Assembly (NCBI GenBank): GCA_023390115.1
Contig: JAEWDM010000007.1
Span: 1 to 64,000, forward strand
Length of the DNA: 64,000 nt
Reading direction: 5' to 3'
Origin: Bacillota bacterium
Lineage (GTDB): Bacteria; Bacillota; Clostridia; Acetivibrionales; DSM-27016
Shown here in pieces: positions 37,601-45,748 of this stretch. Position 1 is the stretch's first letter. The number at the start of each line of letters is the position of its first letter. A program made the translations under genes and the position numbers. The notes under the pieces are model-generated. The model saw nothing but the letters and a program-made list of their open reading frames with translations. It was not told where the DNA came from and did not search any database.

Positions 37601-37809
37601 GTGCTTACGTCAAAGTATTTCCTCGCTCCGCCCCATACCGTATTGCAGCCTATTACAAGCTCGCCGGCGTCAACGGGATTATCCCTGTCATTGGCGTCCG
37701 GATATATAATTCCCGCCAGCGGCCGCAGTTCTGCAATTTTCCGGTATAAAAACCCCTTCAGAAAACCCAGCGCGGTATTAATCTTTGAAAGTGTAATATT
37801 CGTATTCAT
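34690..37809 (-). CDS. GH38 alpha-mannosidase
   Basis: A 1,039-residue glycoside hydrolase without signal peptide, so cytoplasmic. The catalytic domain has GHGHIDLAW (His245, Asp247, zinc ligands), VWLPDTFGFSG with the nucleophile Asp, and YGHGDGGGG with a further zinc His. The C-terminal ~450 residues are the beta-rich GH38 domain. GH38 enzymes release alpha-mannose from oligosaccharides, and some members act on phosphorylated or glycerate-linked mannose. It follows the ABC permeases by 18 bases, so it probably processes the imported glycoside and frees the sugar acid or sugar that the rest of the operon degrades. Confidence 0.92.
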   Translation of the reverse strand: MNTNITLSKINTALGFLKGFLYRKIAELRPLAGIIYPDANDRDNPVDAGELVIGCNTVWGGARKYFDVSTSFSVSYNGTNEVALLMVLGNSKSLEALSFLYGPEAMVYCDSKLYSGIDPNRPAVLLDNAMTDGQPHVIRLRGWTGIKDELYVCEKLQIVEINSTLKELIFRTETCLDTIESLGDSLTAYNIITALDNSFKAIDMREPVGKAFYDSICNARGILIDELKKIRAESNRSVVACGHGHIDLAWLWRTKMSVDKGARTFVNVLGLMDRYDDFYFSQTQAQLYKWVELKYPEVFERIKEKVWAGRWEILGGMWVEPDCNLSGAEAMVRQFVLFSKYMREKFGTTGSPVVWLPDTFGFSGQLPQLMAGAGIKYFATAKLTWNQYNKMPSEYFWWEGIDGSRVLSYIVSTLKPGWWGATYSSDLSVREIAATWKGMSSKGAHNEILIAYGHGDGGGGPTSEMLEKSAVINELPGVSRVKKGKFIDFFRQLEERSRNIPVWAGELYLELHRGTYTSQAGAKRLNRKGEVLVHNAEFLAAWAKTVSGYDYPYKELQNVWELICLNQFHDILPGSSIAEVYSDSREDYRKAEQICGDIIHEAVLKLDRKIDVNADYVVFNCTPFEQQSIVRLPLTLAEDEYITDGYGTLRSVNSGEHLLIESSPVPAYGFKCLYLRRTGEVPESPCKAKAGIKKEAYGWVIENESIYIKLDKEANITSIFDKKRKREVVQPGNPCNRWKLYEDRPIDWEAWDIDEYYTEKGFSEARLIKAEPVHEGDIIAGIRIEKEIEGSTVLQTIWLDSKKPVVNFDTTIDWKERRAVLKVDFPVQVRNEHAVYDIQWGNVKRPTHLNTSWDAAKFETYMHKWADLSEGDYGVSILNDCKYGLNIHNSCISLTALKGACFPDALADLGIHSFSYAILIHEGDYKTCTAPQAYLLNNPLMALKADFSKGERSEEGFLSGTGLVVETIKAAEDEGNAIVIRAYEPNNSRGVCRLQMKQPPKEAWKCSILEENDEPVEISGNTVQVGYRPFEIVTLKIKQ

Positions 37810-37827
37810 AATCCCATGTCCTTTGGC

Positions 37828-38688
37828 TTATTCTTTTACAGCTCCGTCAATTATTCCCCCCATAATATTCCTTGAGAAAATAAAGTATAAAATAATAATC
37901 GGTATAGCCGCCATCGAAAGGGCTGCAAGCAAAGCATTCCAGTCGTTGGCGAACTGCCCGAGAAACTTTTGCGCTCCCATTGTTACGGTACAGACCTTTT
38001 CTCCGGGTGCAAGAATCAGCGGAAACCAGATATCATTCCAGATAGGAACAATTGAAAAAGCGGCGACAGTAGCTATTGCCGGCCTCACCAGCGGCATAAT
38101 CAGAGTATATATTTTCCACTCGCTTGCCCCTTCTATTCTTGCTGCCTCTTTTATTGACTTAGGTACCTTATTATAGAACTGTATGAGTATAAATATGGCT
38201 AATGGCATCCCCTGAACACAATATACTATTATCAGCGCCAGAAGGGTATTTGTTAAATTCAGTGCCAGCATTATTTTCAACAGGCTTACCGACGCTAATC
38301 TCACGGGTATTATTATCCCCGCAAGGAAAAACAGGAGAATAAAGTTGTTTAGCTTAAAGTCATATTCCGATAAGGCATGCGCCACCATAGAGCCTAAAAA
38401 TAATATTATAAACAGGCTCATCACTGCAATAATTAAGCTGTTTGCATAGTAAAGAAGGAAATTGGATCTCTCAAATACTGTAATATAGCCTATAATATCA
38501 AAGGTTTCCGCAGACGGCAGCATATATGGGTTTTGAAAAATAGCACTCCTGCTTTTAAACGAATTTATTACTATCACAAGTATGGGGAAAATTGCAATAG
38601 AGCTAAACAGTATCAGTATCCCGTGCTTAAAAATCTGACCTAATAAGGATATTGAAAAGTATTTTTTTTCAACAAAGTTATTTTGCAT
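37828..38688 (-). CDS. ABC sugar transporter permease (MalG/UgpE type)
   Basis: A 286-residue inner-membrane permease with about six membrane segments. The EAA loop is EAARIEGASEWKIYTLIMPL, the contact for the ATPase subunit. It is the second permease of a CUT1-type importer and lies 10 bases after the first. No ATPase gene is in the operon, as is usual for Clostridia, which share MsmK/MalK-type ATPases. Confidence 0.92.
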   Translation of the reverse strand: MQNNFVEKKYFSISLLGQIFKHGILILFSSIAIFPILVIVINSFKSRSAIFQNPYMLPSAETFDIIGYITVFERSNFLLYYANSLIIAVMSLFIILFLGSMVAHALSEYDFKLNNFILLFFLAGIIIPVRLASVSLLKIMLALNLTNTLLALIIVYCVQGMPLAIFILIQFYNKVPKSIKEAARIEGASEWKIYTLIMPLVRPAIATVAAFSIVPIWNDIWFPLILAPGEKVCTVTMGAQKFLGQFANDWNALLAALSMAAIPIIILYFIFSRNIMGGIIDGAVKE

Positions 38689-38698
38689 ATTTCCCCTC

Positions 38699-39619
38699 CT
38701 AAAAATTATCTTTCTTTGCCTTTTTATTCCATAATATATATATCAATACTCCGATCATCAGAATCAGCAATATCATAGTAGCAACAGTTGCACCCATCGT
38801 TTCATTCGGCTGCTGGAATTCATGTCCGTAAAAGGTCCTGAAGAAGAAGGACATCATTGTGTCGGTTGAAAAATTTGGTCCGGCAAGAGGACCCTTAATT
38901 GCATATATCAAATCAAATGCGTTAAAATTAAATATATATGTCATCAAAGAGATTGTTGCGACCATCGGCATAACCAGAGGCAGCTTGATTGTCCAGAAAG
39001 TCCTCCAGGCGTTTGAGCCGTCTACCCTGGACGCTTCAATCAAATCATCAGGTATCTGAATAAATGACGCATAATACAGAATAATCGGAACCCCAAGATT
39101 CTGCCAGCCTGATAATAACGCCATTACATTTATGGCAGAGCCTTCAATACCCAGCCAAGGCTTATAGAAGGCTCCCAGCCCGAAAATATCCATAATATCA
39201 CGGATTATTCCCCAGGAAGGATTGAGCAGCATTTGCCAGATAAAAGCAACAACAACCAGAGAAAGCGTTACAGGTATATATAGAATCGTCCTGTATATAT
39301 GCCCTCCTCTTATCTTGGTCGCCAGCAGCGCCGCCAGCAGTAGCGCCACGGGATTTTGCAAAAGCATATTTATAGCAAAAAACTTAAAGCTGTTGGCTAA
39401 TGCCCGCAAAAACTGCTCCAGCCATTTGCCTTCGGTAAGCAGTGTCTTATAGTTGTCAAAGCCTGAAAAGACCATTTGCCTTGAATCATTAACTGTAAAA
39501 AAGCTAAGTCTCAGTGAATCAAGCAAAGGCAATGCCAAAAAGACAGTATACAATAAAGCCGCCGGCAATATAAACCATAATATATAAAATCTTACCCCTT
39601 TTCTCATGTTTACACCCAT
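38699..39619 (-). CDS. ABC sugar transporter permease (MalF/UgpA type)
   Basis: About 306 residues, six membrane segments and an EAA-like loop (DLIEASRVDGSNAWRTFWTI, then KLPLVMP). The start is placed at the ATG at 39619 (MGVNMRKGV), preceded by GGAAAG. An open frame reaching back to 39754 would overlap the substrate-binding protein gene and adds no membrane segment. It partners the permease at 37828 in a CUT1-type importer. Confidence 0.9.
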   Translation of the reverse strand: MGVNMRKGVRFYILWFILPAALLYTVFLALPLLDSLRLSFFTVNDSRQMVFSGFDNYKTLLTEGKWLEQFLRALANSFKFFAINMLLQNPVALLLAALLATKIRGGHIYRTILYIPVTLSLVVVAFIWQMLLNPSWGIIRDIMDIFGLGAFYKPWLGIEGSAINVMALLSGWQNLGVPIILYYASFIQIPDDLIEASRVDGSNAWRTFWTIKLPLVMPMVATISLMTYIFNFNAFDLIYAIKGPLAGPNFSTDTMMSFFFRTFYGHEFQQPNETMGATVATMILLILMIGVLIYILWNKKAKKDNF

Positions 39620-39657
39620 TCTGCTTTCCACTTTATAATAATTTGAAATATATTTTT

Positions 39658-39689
39658 GGAGACTGGAAGCTTTATATATTCCAGCCTCC
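39658..39689 (-). promoter_or_regulatory. Intercistronic stem-loop between binding protein and permease genes
   Basis: GGAGGCTGGAA and TTCCAGTCTCC pair around a 10-base loop just after the binding-protein stop codon. No T-tract follows, so it more likely protects the upstream mRNA and sets the usual excess of binding protein over permeases than ends transcription. Confidence 0.6.
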
Positions 39690-39701
39690 AAACACATTTT
39701 C

Positions 39702-41036
39702 CTACTTAACGGGCTTATAGGATTTTTCCAGGCCCTCCTGTATCTGAGCAGCAACCTCTGCCGGCTTAAGCTTTTTATTAAGCATCAGAGTTGTCAGCCT
39801 GATTATCTCGGCATCGGTATTGAAATCTCCTCTTGACAGGTACTGATAAGCTATTCTGGGAGTCGAGCCCATAGTCTGGGTCCATGAAAGCATTTCATTT
39901 GCTAATGGGTTTTCAATATTAACCTCATTTTTTGACAGTGTATATAAGCCCGGAAGAGCATTGTTCCATAATTCCGCAAACTCCTTAGTCGTCGTCCAGG
40001 TAAGGAATTCCTTTGCCTGCTCCTTGTTGGGAGAATTGGCATTGAGCGCCAGTCCCATATCAGGGTGATTACAAACATATGACTGGTCACCCGCATTTTT
40101 CGGCGGAACTGGGAATACACCATATTCAAAGGAGTCCTTTATCTGTTCCTCAAATATTGAAAACTCCCACGAGCCCGCAGGGAATACGGCCGCCTGGCCT
40201 GAGATAAACAGATTCTGCATATCCGAATATGTTATAGCCTCATATCCCTCGGGCATATATGGCACCCAATTATTCAGGAATTCCCATGCCTCAACAAATT
40301 CCGCATCTGTAAACCTTTTTGTGCCGTCTATCAGCCCCTGTCTGCCCTCTTCTCCTTTTACGAAGCCGGGCGCTATAACACTATAGCCCAAAACCGACGT
40401 TACAAAGTCTGAACCTGTGCCCATAGCAATAGGCGTATATTTTTTGCTGTCCTGCACCTTTTTTAAAACATCAAGGAAGGCATCTGTAGTCTTAGGTATT
40501 TCCAGGTTTAATTCCTCAAAAATATTCTTGTTGTAAATAAAGCCATGAATTACCGATGCCAATGGCAATCCGAATAAATCCCCGCTGTCTGTGCTCCAGG
40601 CACTAAGGGCAAATTCATCAAAGCTCTGGGTGCTGGCGCCTTCCAAATCATTAAGCTTTTCCAGATATCCGTCCTCATAAAGGACTGATCTGAAATCATA
40701 AGGCTCAACCATAATAACATCTCCGGCACTTTTTGCCTTCAGCTTCGTTTGCAGTGTGGTTCCATATTCTGTGTTAATTACCCCGTTAAATTTAATCCTT
40801 ACTCCTTCATGTGTCTTTTCATAGGCCGGAATAATAATATCCTGCCACACCTTAACGTCATCTGCCCTCCAGCTTTCAACCACAAGCTCTATACTCTGTT
40901 CCGGCCCAGTACCGGAGGTGCTTCCGGGATTACTGCTGCTTGATTGCTGTGCATTCTGTCCGTCTTTTGAGGAGCATCCAACAAAAATTGTTGACAATAG
41001 AGATAATGCGATTATAAAAGATATAATCCTTTTCAT
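39702..41036 (-). CDS. ABC sugar transporter substrate-binding lipoprotein
   Basis: A 444-residue extracellular binding protein of the carbohydrate (family 1) class. The N-terminus is a lipoprotein signal with lipobox FVGC, the Cys at residue 20 being lipidated. A low-complexity SSSNPGSTSGTG linker and a two-lobed domain follow; GSWEFSIFEEQ and FLTWTTTKEFAE are typical. It delivers the ligand to the two permeases next to it. The ATG follows an AGAGGAGGAAG ribosome site, so it should be expressed strongly. Confidence 0.92.
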   Translation of the reverse strand: MKRIISFIIALSLLSTIFVGCSSKDGQNAQQSSSSNPGSTSGTGPEQSIELVVESWRADDVKVWQDIIIPAYEKTHEGVRIKFNGVINTEYGTTLQTKLKAKSAGDVIMVEPYDFRSVLYEDGYLEKLNDLEGASTQSFDEFALSAWSTDSGDLFGLPLASVIHGFIYNKNIFEELNLEIPKTTDAFLDVLKKVQDSKKYTPIAMGTGSDFVTSVLGYSVIAPGFVKGEEGRQGLIDGTKRFTDAEFVEAWEFLNNWVPYMPEGYEAITYSDMQNLFISGQAAVFPAGSWEFSIFEEQIKDSFEYGVFPVPPKNAGDQSYVCNHPDMGLALNANSPNKEQAKEFLTWTTTKEFAELWNNALPGLYTLSKNEVNIENPLANEMLSWTQTMGSTPRIAYQYLSRGDFNTDAEIIRLTTLMLNKKLKPAEVAAQIQEGLEKSYKPVK

Positions 41037-41097
41037 AATAAAATACTTCCTCCTCTTTAAAATTAAATTTATATTTGTGTAATTAACTGCCGCCGGT

Positions 41098-41853
41098 TTA
41101 TGGAAATTGCTTTATTCCCAAATGAGACGGATCATGGGTCATTAAAACAAATGCTGCTCTTTTCATCACCGTGGTTACGCTTTCCCACAAATCAATAATG
41201 CTGCAAAATCTTCCCGGAGGAGTAATAGGCCAGCCATGCTCAGTATCCGGCTCCATATTATCTCTCAGGAACATCAGGTCGCCCACTATAATATACTGTC
41301 CTTTTACTGTCGCAACAGATATTGCTATATGTCCGGGAGTGTGTCCGGGTATAGGGAATACTGTTATTCCCTCTTCAACCTCCACCTCGCCTTCAGTCAG
41401 GTGAAACTCTCTCCCTGCAAAAGGAGGAGTAAGACCTGTTGCAGGCGGATATTCATAAGAAGCCCAGTAAAACGGAATAGGATTGTTTGCAAATTCATAT
41501 TCAATTTTACTTGTTATCAGCTTCGCTTTCGGAAACCTTTCCAAATTAAAGCAGTGATCCCAATGAAGATGTGTAAAAATAATCGTTTCTATTTCATCAG
41601 GCGATATTTCCATTCTTCCCAATTGCTCATGAATTGCCTGTCCCGGCTCCTGTCTTCCGTCGTGATGATATTTTACAGAATGCTCTGTATCGCTCATCCC
41701 GGTATCTACAAGTATTTTTTTCCCGTTTCCTTCTATTAAAAATGAGAAAACCGGCATTTCAAGGACTATCCCATTCCCTTTCCTGAAGGTGGCATAATTG
41801 CCTTTGTCAAGATATTGATATCCCGTAAGTATTGGTCTAATCGTATAGTTCAT
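41098..41853 (-). CDS. Metallo-beta-lactamase-fold hydrolase (lactonase-like)
   Basis: A 251-residue di-zinc hydrolase. HLHWDH at residues 95-100 is the THxHxDH motif, PGHTPGH gives the third site His, and IIVGD the bridging Asp. The overall form resembles the AHL-lactonase branch (AiiA). In a sugar-acid operon a lactonase that opens an aldonolactone made by the dehydrogenase is the natural role. A quorum-quenching activity cannot be ruled out by sequence. The gene starts 18 bases after the neighbouring isomerase gene. Confidence 0.85.
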   Translation of the reverse strand: MNYTIRPILTGYQYLDKGNYATFRKGNGIVLEMPVFSFLIEGNGKKILVDTGMSDTEHSVKYHHDGRQEPGQAIHEQLGRMEISPDEIETIIFTHLHWDHCFNLERFPKAKLITSKIEYEFANNPIPFYWASYEYPPATGLTPPFAGREFHLTEGEVEVEEGITVFPIPGHTPGHIAISVATVKGQYIIVGDLMFLRDNMEPDTEHGWPITPPGRFCSIIDLWESVTTVMKRAAFVLMTHDPSHLGIKQFP

Positions 41854-41871
41854 ATTAATATCCTTCCATTT

Positions 41872-42801
41872 TTAGTCCAGTTTTATATTCTCTTCTTCAA
41901 ACACCTTTTCCATGTACTCCTTGGCAAGCTTATATTCTCTTACCAGCAGCTCCTTATTTGAATTGGGATCCCTGTGGAAGCCGGGATAACCTGCAGCTCC
42001 CGGTACATCCTCCAGTTCCAGGGAAATTACGCTGCTATAGCCTATATCGTTCAATGCTCTGACAGCGGCATTCCAATCGATTTTCCCCTTTCCCGGCCTC
42101 CAATGAGCGTTTGTCTGAGCGTCATTATCGGAGAAATGCGTATGGAATATCCTGTCCTTAACCTGATAAGCAACTACATTCGGCAAATCTCCCATAGGGA
42201 AAAGATGGCTTGGATCGAGATTCATCCCGATTCTTTCAGACTTGACCCTGTCGATTATTCTCAGCATAGAATCAGCGTTCTTCATAATTCTGTGAGGATG
42301 AGGCTCAAATGCCAGCCTGACGTCATATTCTTCGCATACCTCTGCAAACCTGTTTATAACCTCAATAAATTCCTCATAATTTTTTTTCCAATCCAGCCCC
42401 TTTGGTATGTTTACTGTCCAGGTTTGATTTGTCGGCCTTGTCTGCTCAAAGGGAAATTCCAGTTCAAATGGGCAGGAGGTACAGGTGGTAAGTAAATTAA
42501 CACCCAATTGCTTTGCAACCTCTACAGCATTTTTGAACTGCTCTACAGCATTTTTTCTCTGCTCCTCATCAATGCTGGCTTGTCCCGACGGCAGACAAAA
42601 CAGGTTCGTGAGCTTCAGCCCCCTGTCAGCTATAACCTTTTTCAGCTCAGAATTCGTCTTTTGAGTAAAGTAGTTTTTCATGAAATCATCATTCCAAATA
42701 GTAAGCTCTATACCCTTAAACCCGATATCCGCAATAGTATTTATTGCTTCGGTATAAGGCGGGGCCCAGCTAAATACCCAAGAAGATGCGCCTAAAAACA
42801 T
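41872..42801 (-). CDS. Xylose-isomerase-like TIM-barrel sugar isomerase/epimerase
   Basis: A 309-residue protein of the AP-endonuclease-2/sugar phosphate isomerase family. Metal ligands can be read in order: Glu in LAFEPHPH, Asp and His in NLDPSHLF, His in IFHTHFSDND and Glu in SLELED. Members isomerise or epimerise sugars, and one branch (OiaC) decarboxylates 3-oxo-isoapionate to L-erythrulose. It follows the second TIM-barrel protein by 60 bases. Substrate unknown; decarboxylase is one option given the RuBisCO-like neighbour. Confidence 0.85.
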   Translation of the reverse strand: MFLGASSWVFSWAPPYTEAINTIADIGFKGIELTIWNDDFMKNYFTQKTNSELKKVIADRGLKLTNLFCLPSGQASIDEEQRKNAVEQFKNAVEVAKQLGVNLLTTCTSCPFELEFPFEQTRPTNQTWTVNIPKGLDWKKNYEEFIEVINRFAEVCEEYDVRLAFEPHPHRIMKNADSMLRIIDRVKSERIGMNLDPSHLFPMGDLPNVVAYQVKDRIFHTHFSDNDAQTNAHWRPGKGKIDWNAAVRALNDIGYSSVISLELEDVPGAAGYPGFHRDPNSNKELLVREYKLAKEYMEKVFEEENIKLD

Positions 42802-42861
42802 AATTTTATTCCTCCCGTTTAATTTATTTTTAAATCCGGACGGTATTTTGTCCGAAAATAT

Positions 42862-43671
42862 TTATAGCTGCAGCATTTTCATAAGACCTTCATAGGCACT
42901 GCTATTTATTTTTTCAGCCGAATCCTTCCAATATTCCTCTCTGAATATTTCAACCGACAGGTAGCCCTTATAGCCAATCCTTCTGAGCGCCTCAATATTG
43001 CTCTTCAGATCTATTTTGCCAAGCGTCGGATACACCCTGTTTTTATCCTGAAGCTCATTTATCATACCGTCCTCACTATCGTTAACATGTACAATAAACA
43101 GTCTTTCAACCGGAATTTTTTCAATTGTGTCCATAGAAATATTAGACTTCATATAATGGAAGGTATCCATGACGATACCCATATTATCACGATTTCCCAT
43201 ACACTCTATAAGCTTAAGAGCTTCAGCAGGCCCCGGCACAAGCGTATGACCTCCTATAGGCTCAATAGCCAGCATTATGCCGTTTTCAGCCGCCCTGACG
43301 CCATACCATTCGAATTCCCTGCAATGCCTTTCCATAGCCTTCTCCACGCTTAATGTCACAGGCTGAAAATCAGGACAGACGACAATTAATTTACAACCCA
43401 ACTGCGGCGCTATTTCTAAAGCCCGTAAAAATTCATTTCTAAGCTCCTCTGTGTTTCTGAAGGGAGATACAAGAAATGGACAAATTGCAGCCGCCTGAAG
43501 ATTATTTTTTAGAAAAAGGTCCTTTAAAATTGGAATACTATGGCTCTCAAGATATGCCTTAAGCTTATCCCACCATATCTCGATGCCTTCAAATCCCGCT
43601 CCGGCAGCATGAACAATATCATCCTCAAGGCTGTACGGCATTGTTGTCGCCCCGTTAATTGCATACTTCAT
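42862..43671 (-). CDS. Second TIM-barrel sugar isomerase/epimerase
   Basis: A 269-residue member of the same superfamily as the gene at 41872 but only distantly alike. Metal ligands: Glu in LAIEPIGG, Asp and His in VMDTFHYM, His in FIVHVND and Glu in SVEIF. GGAGGTG lies five bases before its ATG. Having two such proteins in one operon suggests two chemical steps, for example an epimerisation and an oxo-acid rearrangement or decarboxylation. Confidence 0.85.
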   Translation of the reverse strand: MKYAINGATTMPYSLEDDIVHAAGAGFEGIEIWWDKLKAYLESHSIPILKDLFLKNNLQAAAICPFLVSPFRNTEELRNEFLRALEIAPQLGCKLIVVCPDFQPVTLSVEKAMERHCREFEWYGVRAAENGIMLAIEPIGGHTLVPGPAEALKLIECMGNRDNMGIVMDTFHYMKSNISMDTIEKIPVERLFIVHVNDSEDGMINELQDKNRVYPTLGKIDLKSNIEALRRIGYKGYLSVEIFREEYWKDSAEKINSSAYEGLMKMLQL

Positions 43672-43800
43672 TGCTACACCTCCGCTTTATTAATTTTTAT
43701 TTATATAAATAATTTATTTACATAACTCAAGAAAAAGGCATGGCTATCCTATAGATGTGTAATTATATGAAAATTACGAATGTTAACAGAAGTTCGATAT
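43672..43800 (-). other. Longest gap inside the operon
   Basis: The 129 bases between the RuBisCO-like gene and the next isomerase gene are AT-rich and contain only the ribosome site and a palindromic TTATTTATATAAATAA near 43700. I see no convincing terminator or promoter, so the operon probably continues through it. Confidence 0.4.
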
Positions 43801-45060
43801 CTACTTGCACCAGAGCTCACAAGCAAGCCTCAAGTCAGGATTTTCTTCAGACGCCAATTTTATATCCACCCCACCGACTGCCGCCTCAATTGCACTCAGC
43901 ATAGCTCTTGCCCCTGCTGCCGGGCCGTTTGGATGTCCCTGGACAGCGCCTCCCGCCGCAAGCACTATATCAACTCCCAACTCGTCAACAAATGTCCTTA
44001 CCATTCCGGGATGAACCCCTCCGCCGACTGCCGGCGCTGTTTTCTTAATTCCATAATATTCGCCCGTCAGCCTTTGAACCGTTTTTATATATGAGTGGCG
44101 GTTTAAATCGTAGCTTCCATACGGAGTATTTATAACCGCAATATCCGCGCCTGTCAGTCTTGGAAGCAGCCCGTTCACAATATGAGAGGCTGCTCCGGAA
44201 TTACAGCTTTCACTCCACATTCCCGAGCCCGCGTAGTGGCCCAGAACAGGTAAATCCACCAATCCCGACAAATAATTCATCATGCAGTATCCCACTGCGG
44301 CATAATTGATCATTATAGCGTCTGCGCCGTAATCCCGGGCTATTTTTGCATTTTCAGGCATGCGATCCACTCTGTCGGTAATATTTACAGCATAAAGCGT
44401 CCTTTTTCCTGTAGCTTCACAGGCTTTTTCAGATGCCCTTCTATACTCCTGAATTCTCTTTTTCAGCGGTGAGAATGATGTATTGCCTAAAAGCTCATCG
44501 TCTTTTATTATGTCAACTTTGCCAAGAGCGGTTTCATAAAAAATTTTTGCTCCGATTTCGGGAGTAATTCCCGTACAGGGCTTTATCATATTTAAAAGAA
44601 CCGGCCTGTCCCAAATTCCCGTGATGGCTCTTAATCCTTGAATTCCATATTTAGGACCGTTAAAATTATCTACATATTGCTTTGGTAAAAGGAGATCAAC
44701 TAATTTGGCCTGCGAAGAGGTTGAAGCGTCATTTCCAAGAAGCGCAGTAATCAGCATGGGGATATTATCCGAAAAGTTTACTGACGGGAATGCCAGCCTG
44801 ACAAAATATTTTTTTTTGTCCTCCGGCGAACAAATTAAATCCCATGGAGGCGCCTCTATAATATCAATAATTTTTGCCATATGCCTGTCCGTCATGTCCT
44901 TGCTTATATAAGGCACATTCACCCAGGTCCCCAGTGTCTGCCCTTTTGCAAAAGCACCTGCCTTTCTGACGATATCCTCGCCCTGGCCAGTCTCAACATA
45001 ATATGTTGCCAGGACATAAGAGCTTTGCCGCAATTCTTCTTCAACCGCAAACATTTCCAT
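43801..45060 (-). CDS. RuBisCO-like protein (form IV)
   Basis: A 419-residue homologue of the RuBisCO large subunit. The start is placed at ATG 45060, seven bases after GGGGAGG; the open frame extends to a TTG at 45081. Lys186-Asp-Asp188-Glu189 (KDDE) keeps the carbamylated Lys and both magnesium ligands. Lys160 in MIKPCTG matches the enolising Lys, but the second Lys of the KPK motif is Cys. The loop-6 Lys (GK of true RuBisCO) is absent (INTPYGSYDLN), and the phosphate loops read GGGVHPG and AAGGAVQGH. Carboxylase activity is therefore unlikely. Characterised relatives are enolases, isomerases, transcarboxylase/hydrolases (OiaT) and decarboxylases (OiaX) that act on sugar-acid phosphates. 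The operon context favours decarboxylation of a 3-oxo acid phosphate. Confidence 0.88.
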   Translation of the reverse strand: MEMFAVEEELRQSSYVLATYYVETGQGEDIVRKAGAFAKGQTLGTWVNVPYISKDMTDRHMAKIIDIIEAPPWDLICSPEDKKKYFVRLAFPSVNFSDNIPMLITALLGNDASTSSQAKLVDLLLPKQYVDNFNGPKYGIQGLRAITGIWDRPVLLNMIKPCTGITPEIGAKIFYETALGKVDIIKDDELLGNTSFSPLKKRIQEYRRASEKACEATGKRTLYAVNITDRVDRMPENAKIARDYGADAIMINYAAVGYCMMNYLSGLVDLPVLGHYAGSGMWSESCNSGAASHIVNGLLPRLTGADIAVINTPYGSYDLNRHSYIKTVQRLTGEYYGIKKTAPAVGGGVHPGMVRTFVDELGVDIVLAAGGAVQGHPNGPAAGARAMLSAIEAAVGGVDIKLASEENPDLRLACELWCK

Positions 45061-45077
45061 TGCAAAACCTCCCCAAA

Positions 45078-45725
45078 TCAAAAAGTATGTTTATTACCGT
45101 AGAAAGCCATTTTTGAATTATAGATATGCTGCTTTAAGCAGGCTACAGCCTTTTCGGCATCGCGGCCGGCAACGGCATCCAAAATCAGCAGATGCTCATT
45201 GATCATCATGCTTAAATCCCTGATTTTAAGACACGCCATTCTGTATCTGGCATTTTGTTCATAAATATCCCTTAAAATATTATGCAAATTTTTATTTCCG
45301 ATAGGCTTCAGCAAATCAATATGAAACTCCATATCAATCTGTAAATACTTGGATAAATCAAAAGCTCCCTTTTCTGTCCCATAGTTTCTAAATATGGCAT
45401 AATACTTTTGTATAATTTCCTCGGGAACATTCAGTGCCGTAACCGCAAAGGCTGTCGGCTCAATAATTTCTCTTAGCTGATAATTGTCAAATACATCATC
45501 CATTGATATATCTGAAACAAACATTCCTTTTCTTGGAACAATATCTACCAGCTTTTCATTGCACAATAAAAGCAAAGCTTCTCTTACAGGAGTTATGCTG
45601 TTAAAACCCAATTTATTTGTCAGGTCTTTAATATCAATTTGCTCGCCAGGCTTAAACTGACAAAAAACGATTCTGCTTTTTATTTCCCTGTAAGCGTCTC
45701 TGGACATAGTCTTTTCTTTTTTCAT
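45078..45725 (-). CDS. GntR-family regulator with FCD ligand-binding domain
   Basis: About 215 residues: a winged helix-turn-helix (residues ~8-75, LTNKLGFNSITPVREALLLL) and an FCD domain with metal-binding pattern D..EFH.D and NEHLLILDAV, as in FadR/GntR regulators of sugar-acid and C4 metabolism. The start is taken as ATG 45725 because GGTGAT lies just before; GTG 45734 and ATG 45731 are alternatives. It is the first gene of the operon and sits directly after a 20-bp palindrome over the promoter, so it most likely represses its own operon and is released by a pathway intermediate. Confidence 0.88.
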   Translation of the reverse strand: MKKEKTMSRDAYREIKSRIVFCQFKPGEQIDIKDLTNKLGFNSITPVREALLLLCNEKLVDIVPRKGMFVSDISMDDVFDNYQLREIIEPTAFAVTALNVPEEIIQKYYAIFRNYGTEKGAFDLSKYLQIDMEFHIDLLKPIGNKNLHNILRDIYEQNARYRMACLKIRDLSMMINEHLLILDAVAGRDAEKAVACLKQHIYNSKMAFYGNKHTF

Positions 45726-45748
45726 TTTCATCACCCGTAATAAAATAT

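Noticed and set aside
39620..39754. N-terminal extension of the MalF-type permease
   Set aside because: It overlaps the binding-protein gene and the stem-loop, and a better start with a ribosome site lies at 39619.
41098..41853. Quorum-quenching AHL lactonase
   Set aside because: Sequence resembles that branch, but its place in a sugar-acid operon makes a sugar lactonase more likely.
43801..45060. True carbon-fixing RuBisCO
   Set aside because: The second KPK lysine and the loop-6 lysine are absent, and no phosphoribulokinase or AMP-pathway gene is present.
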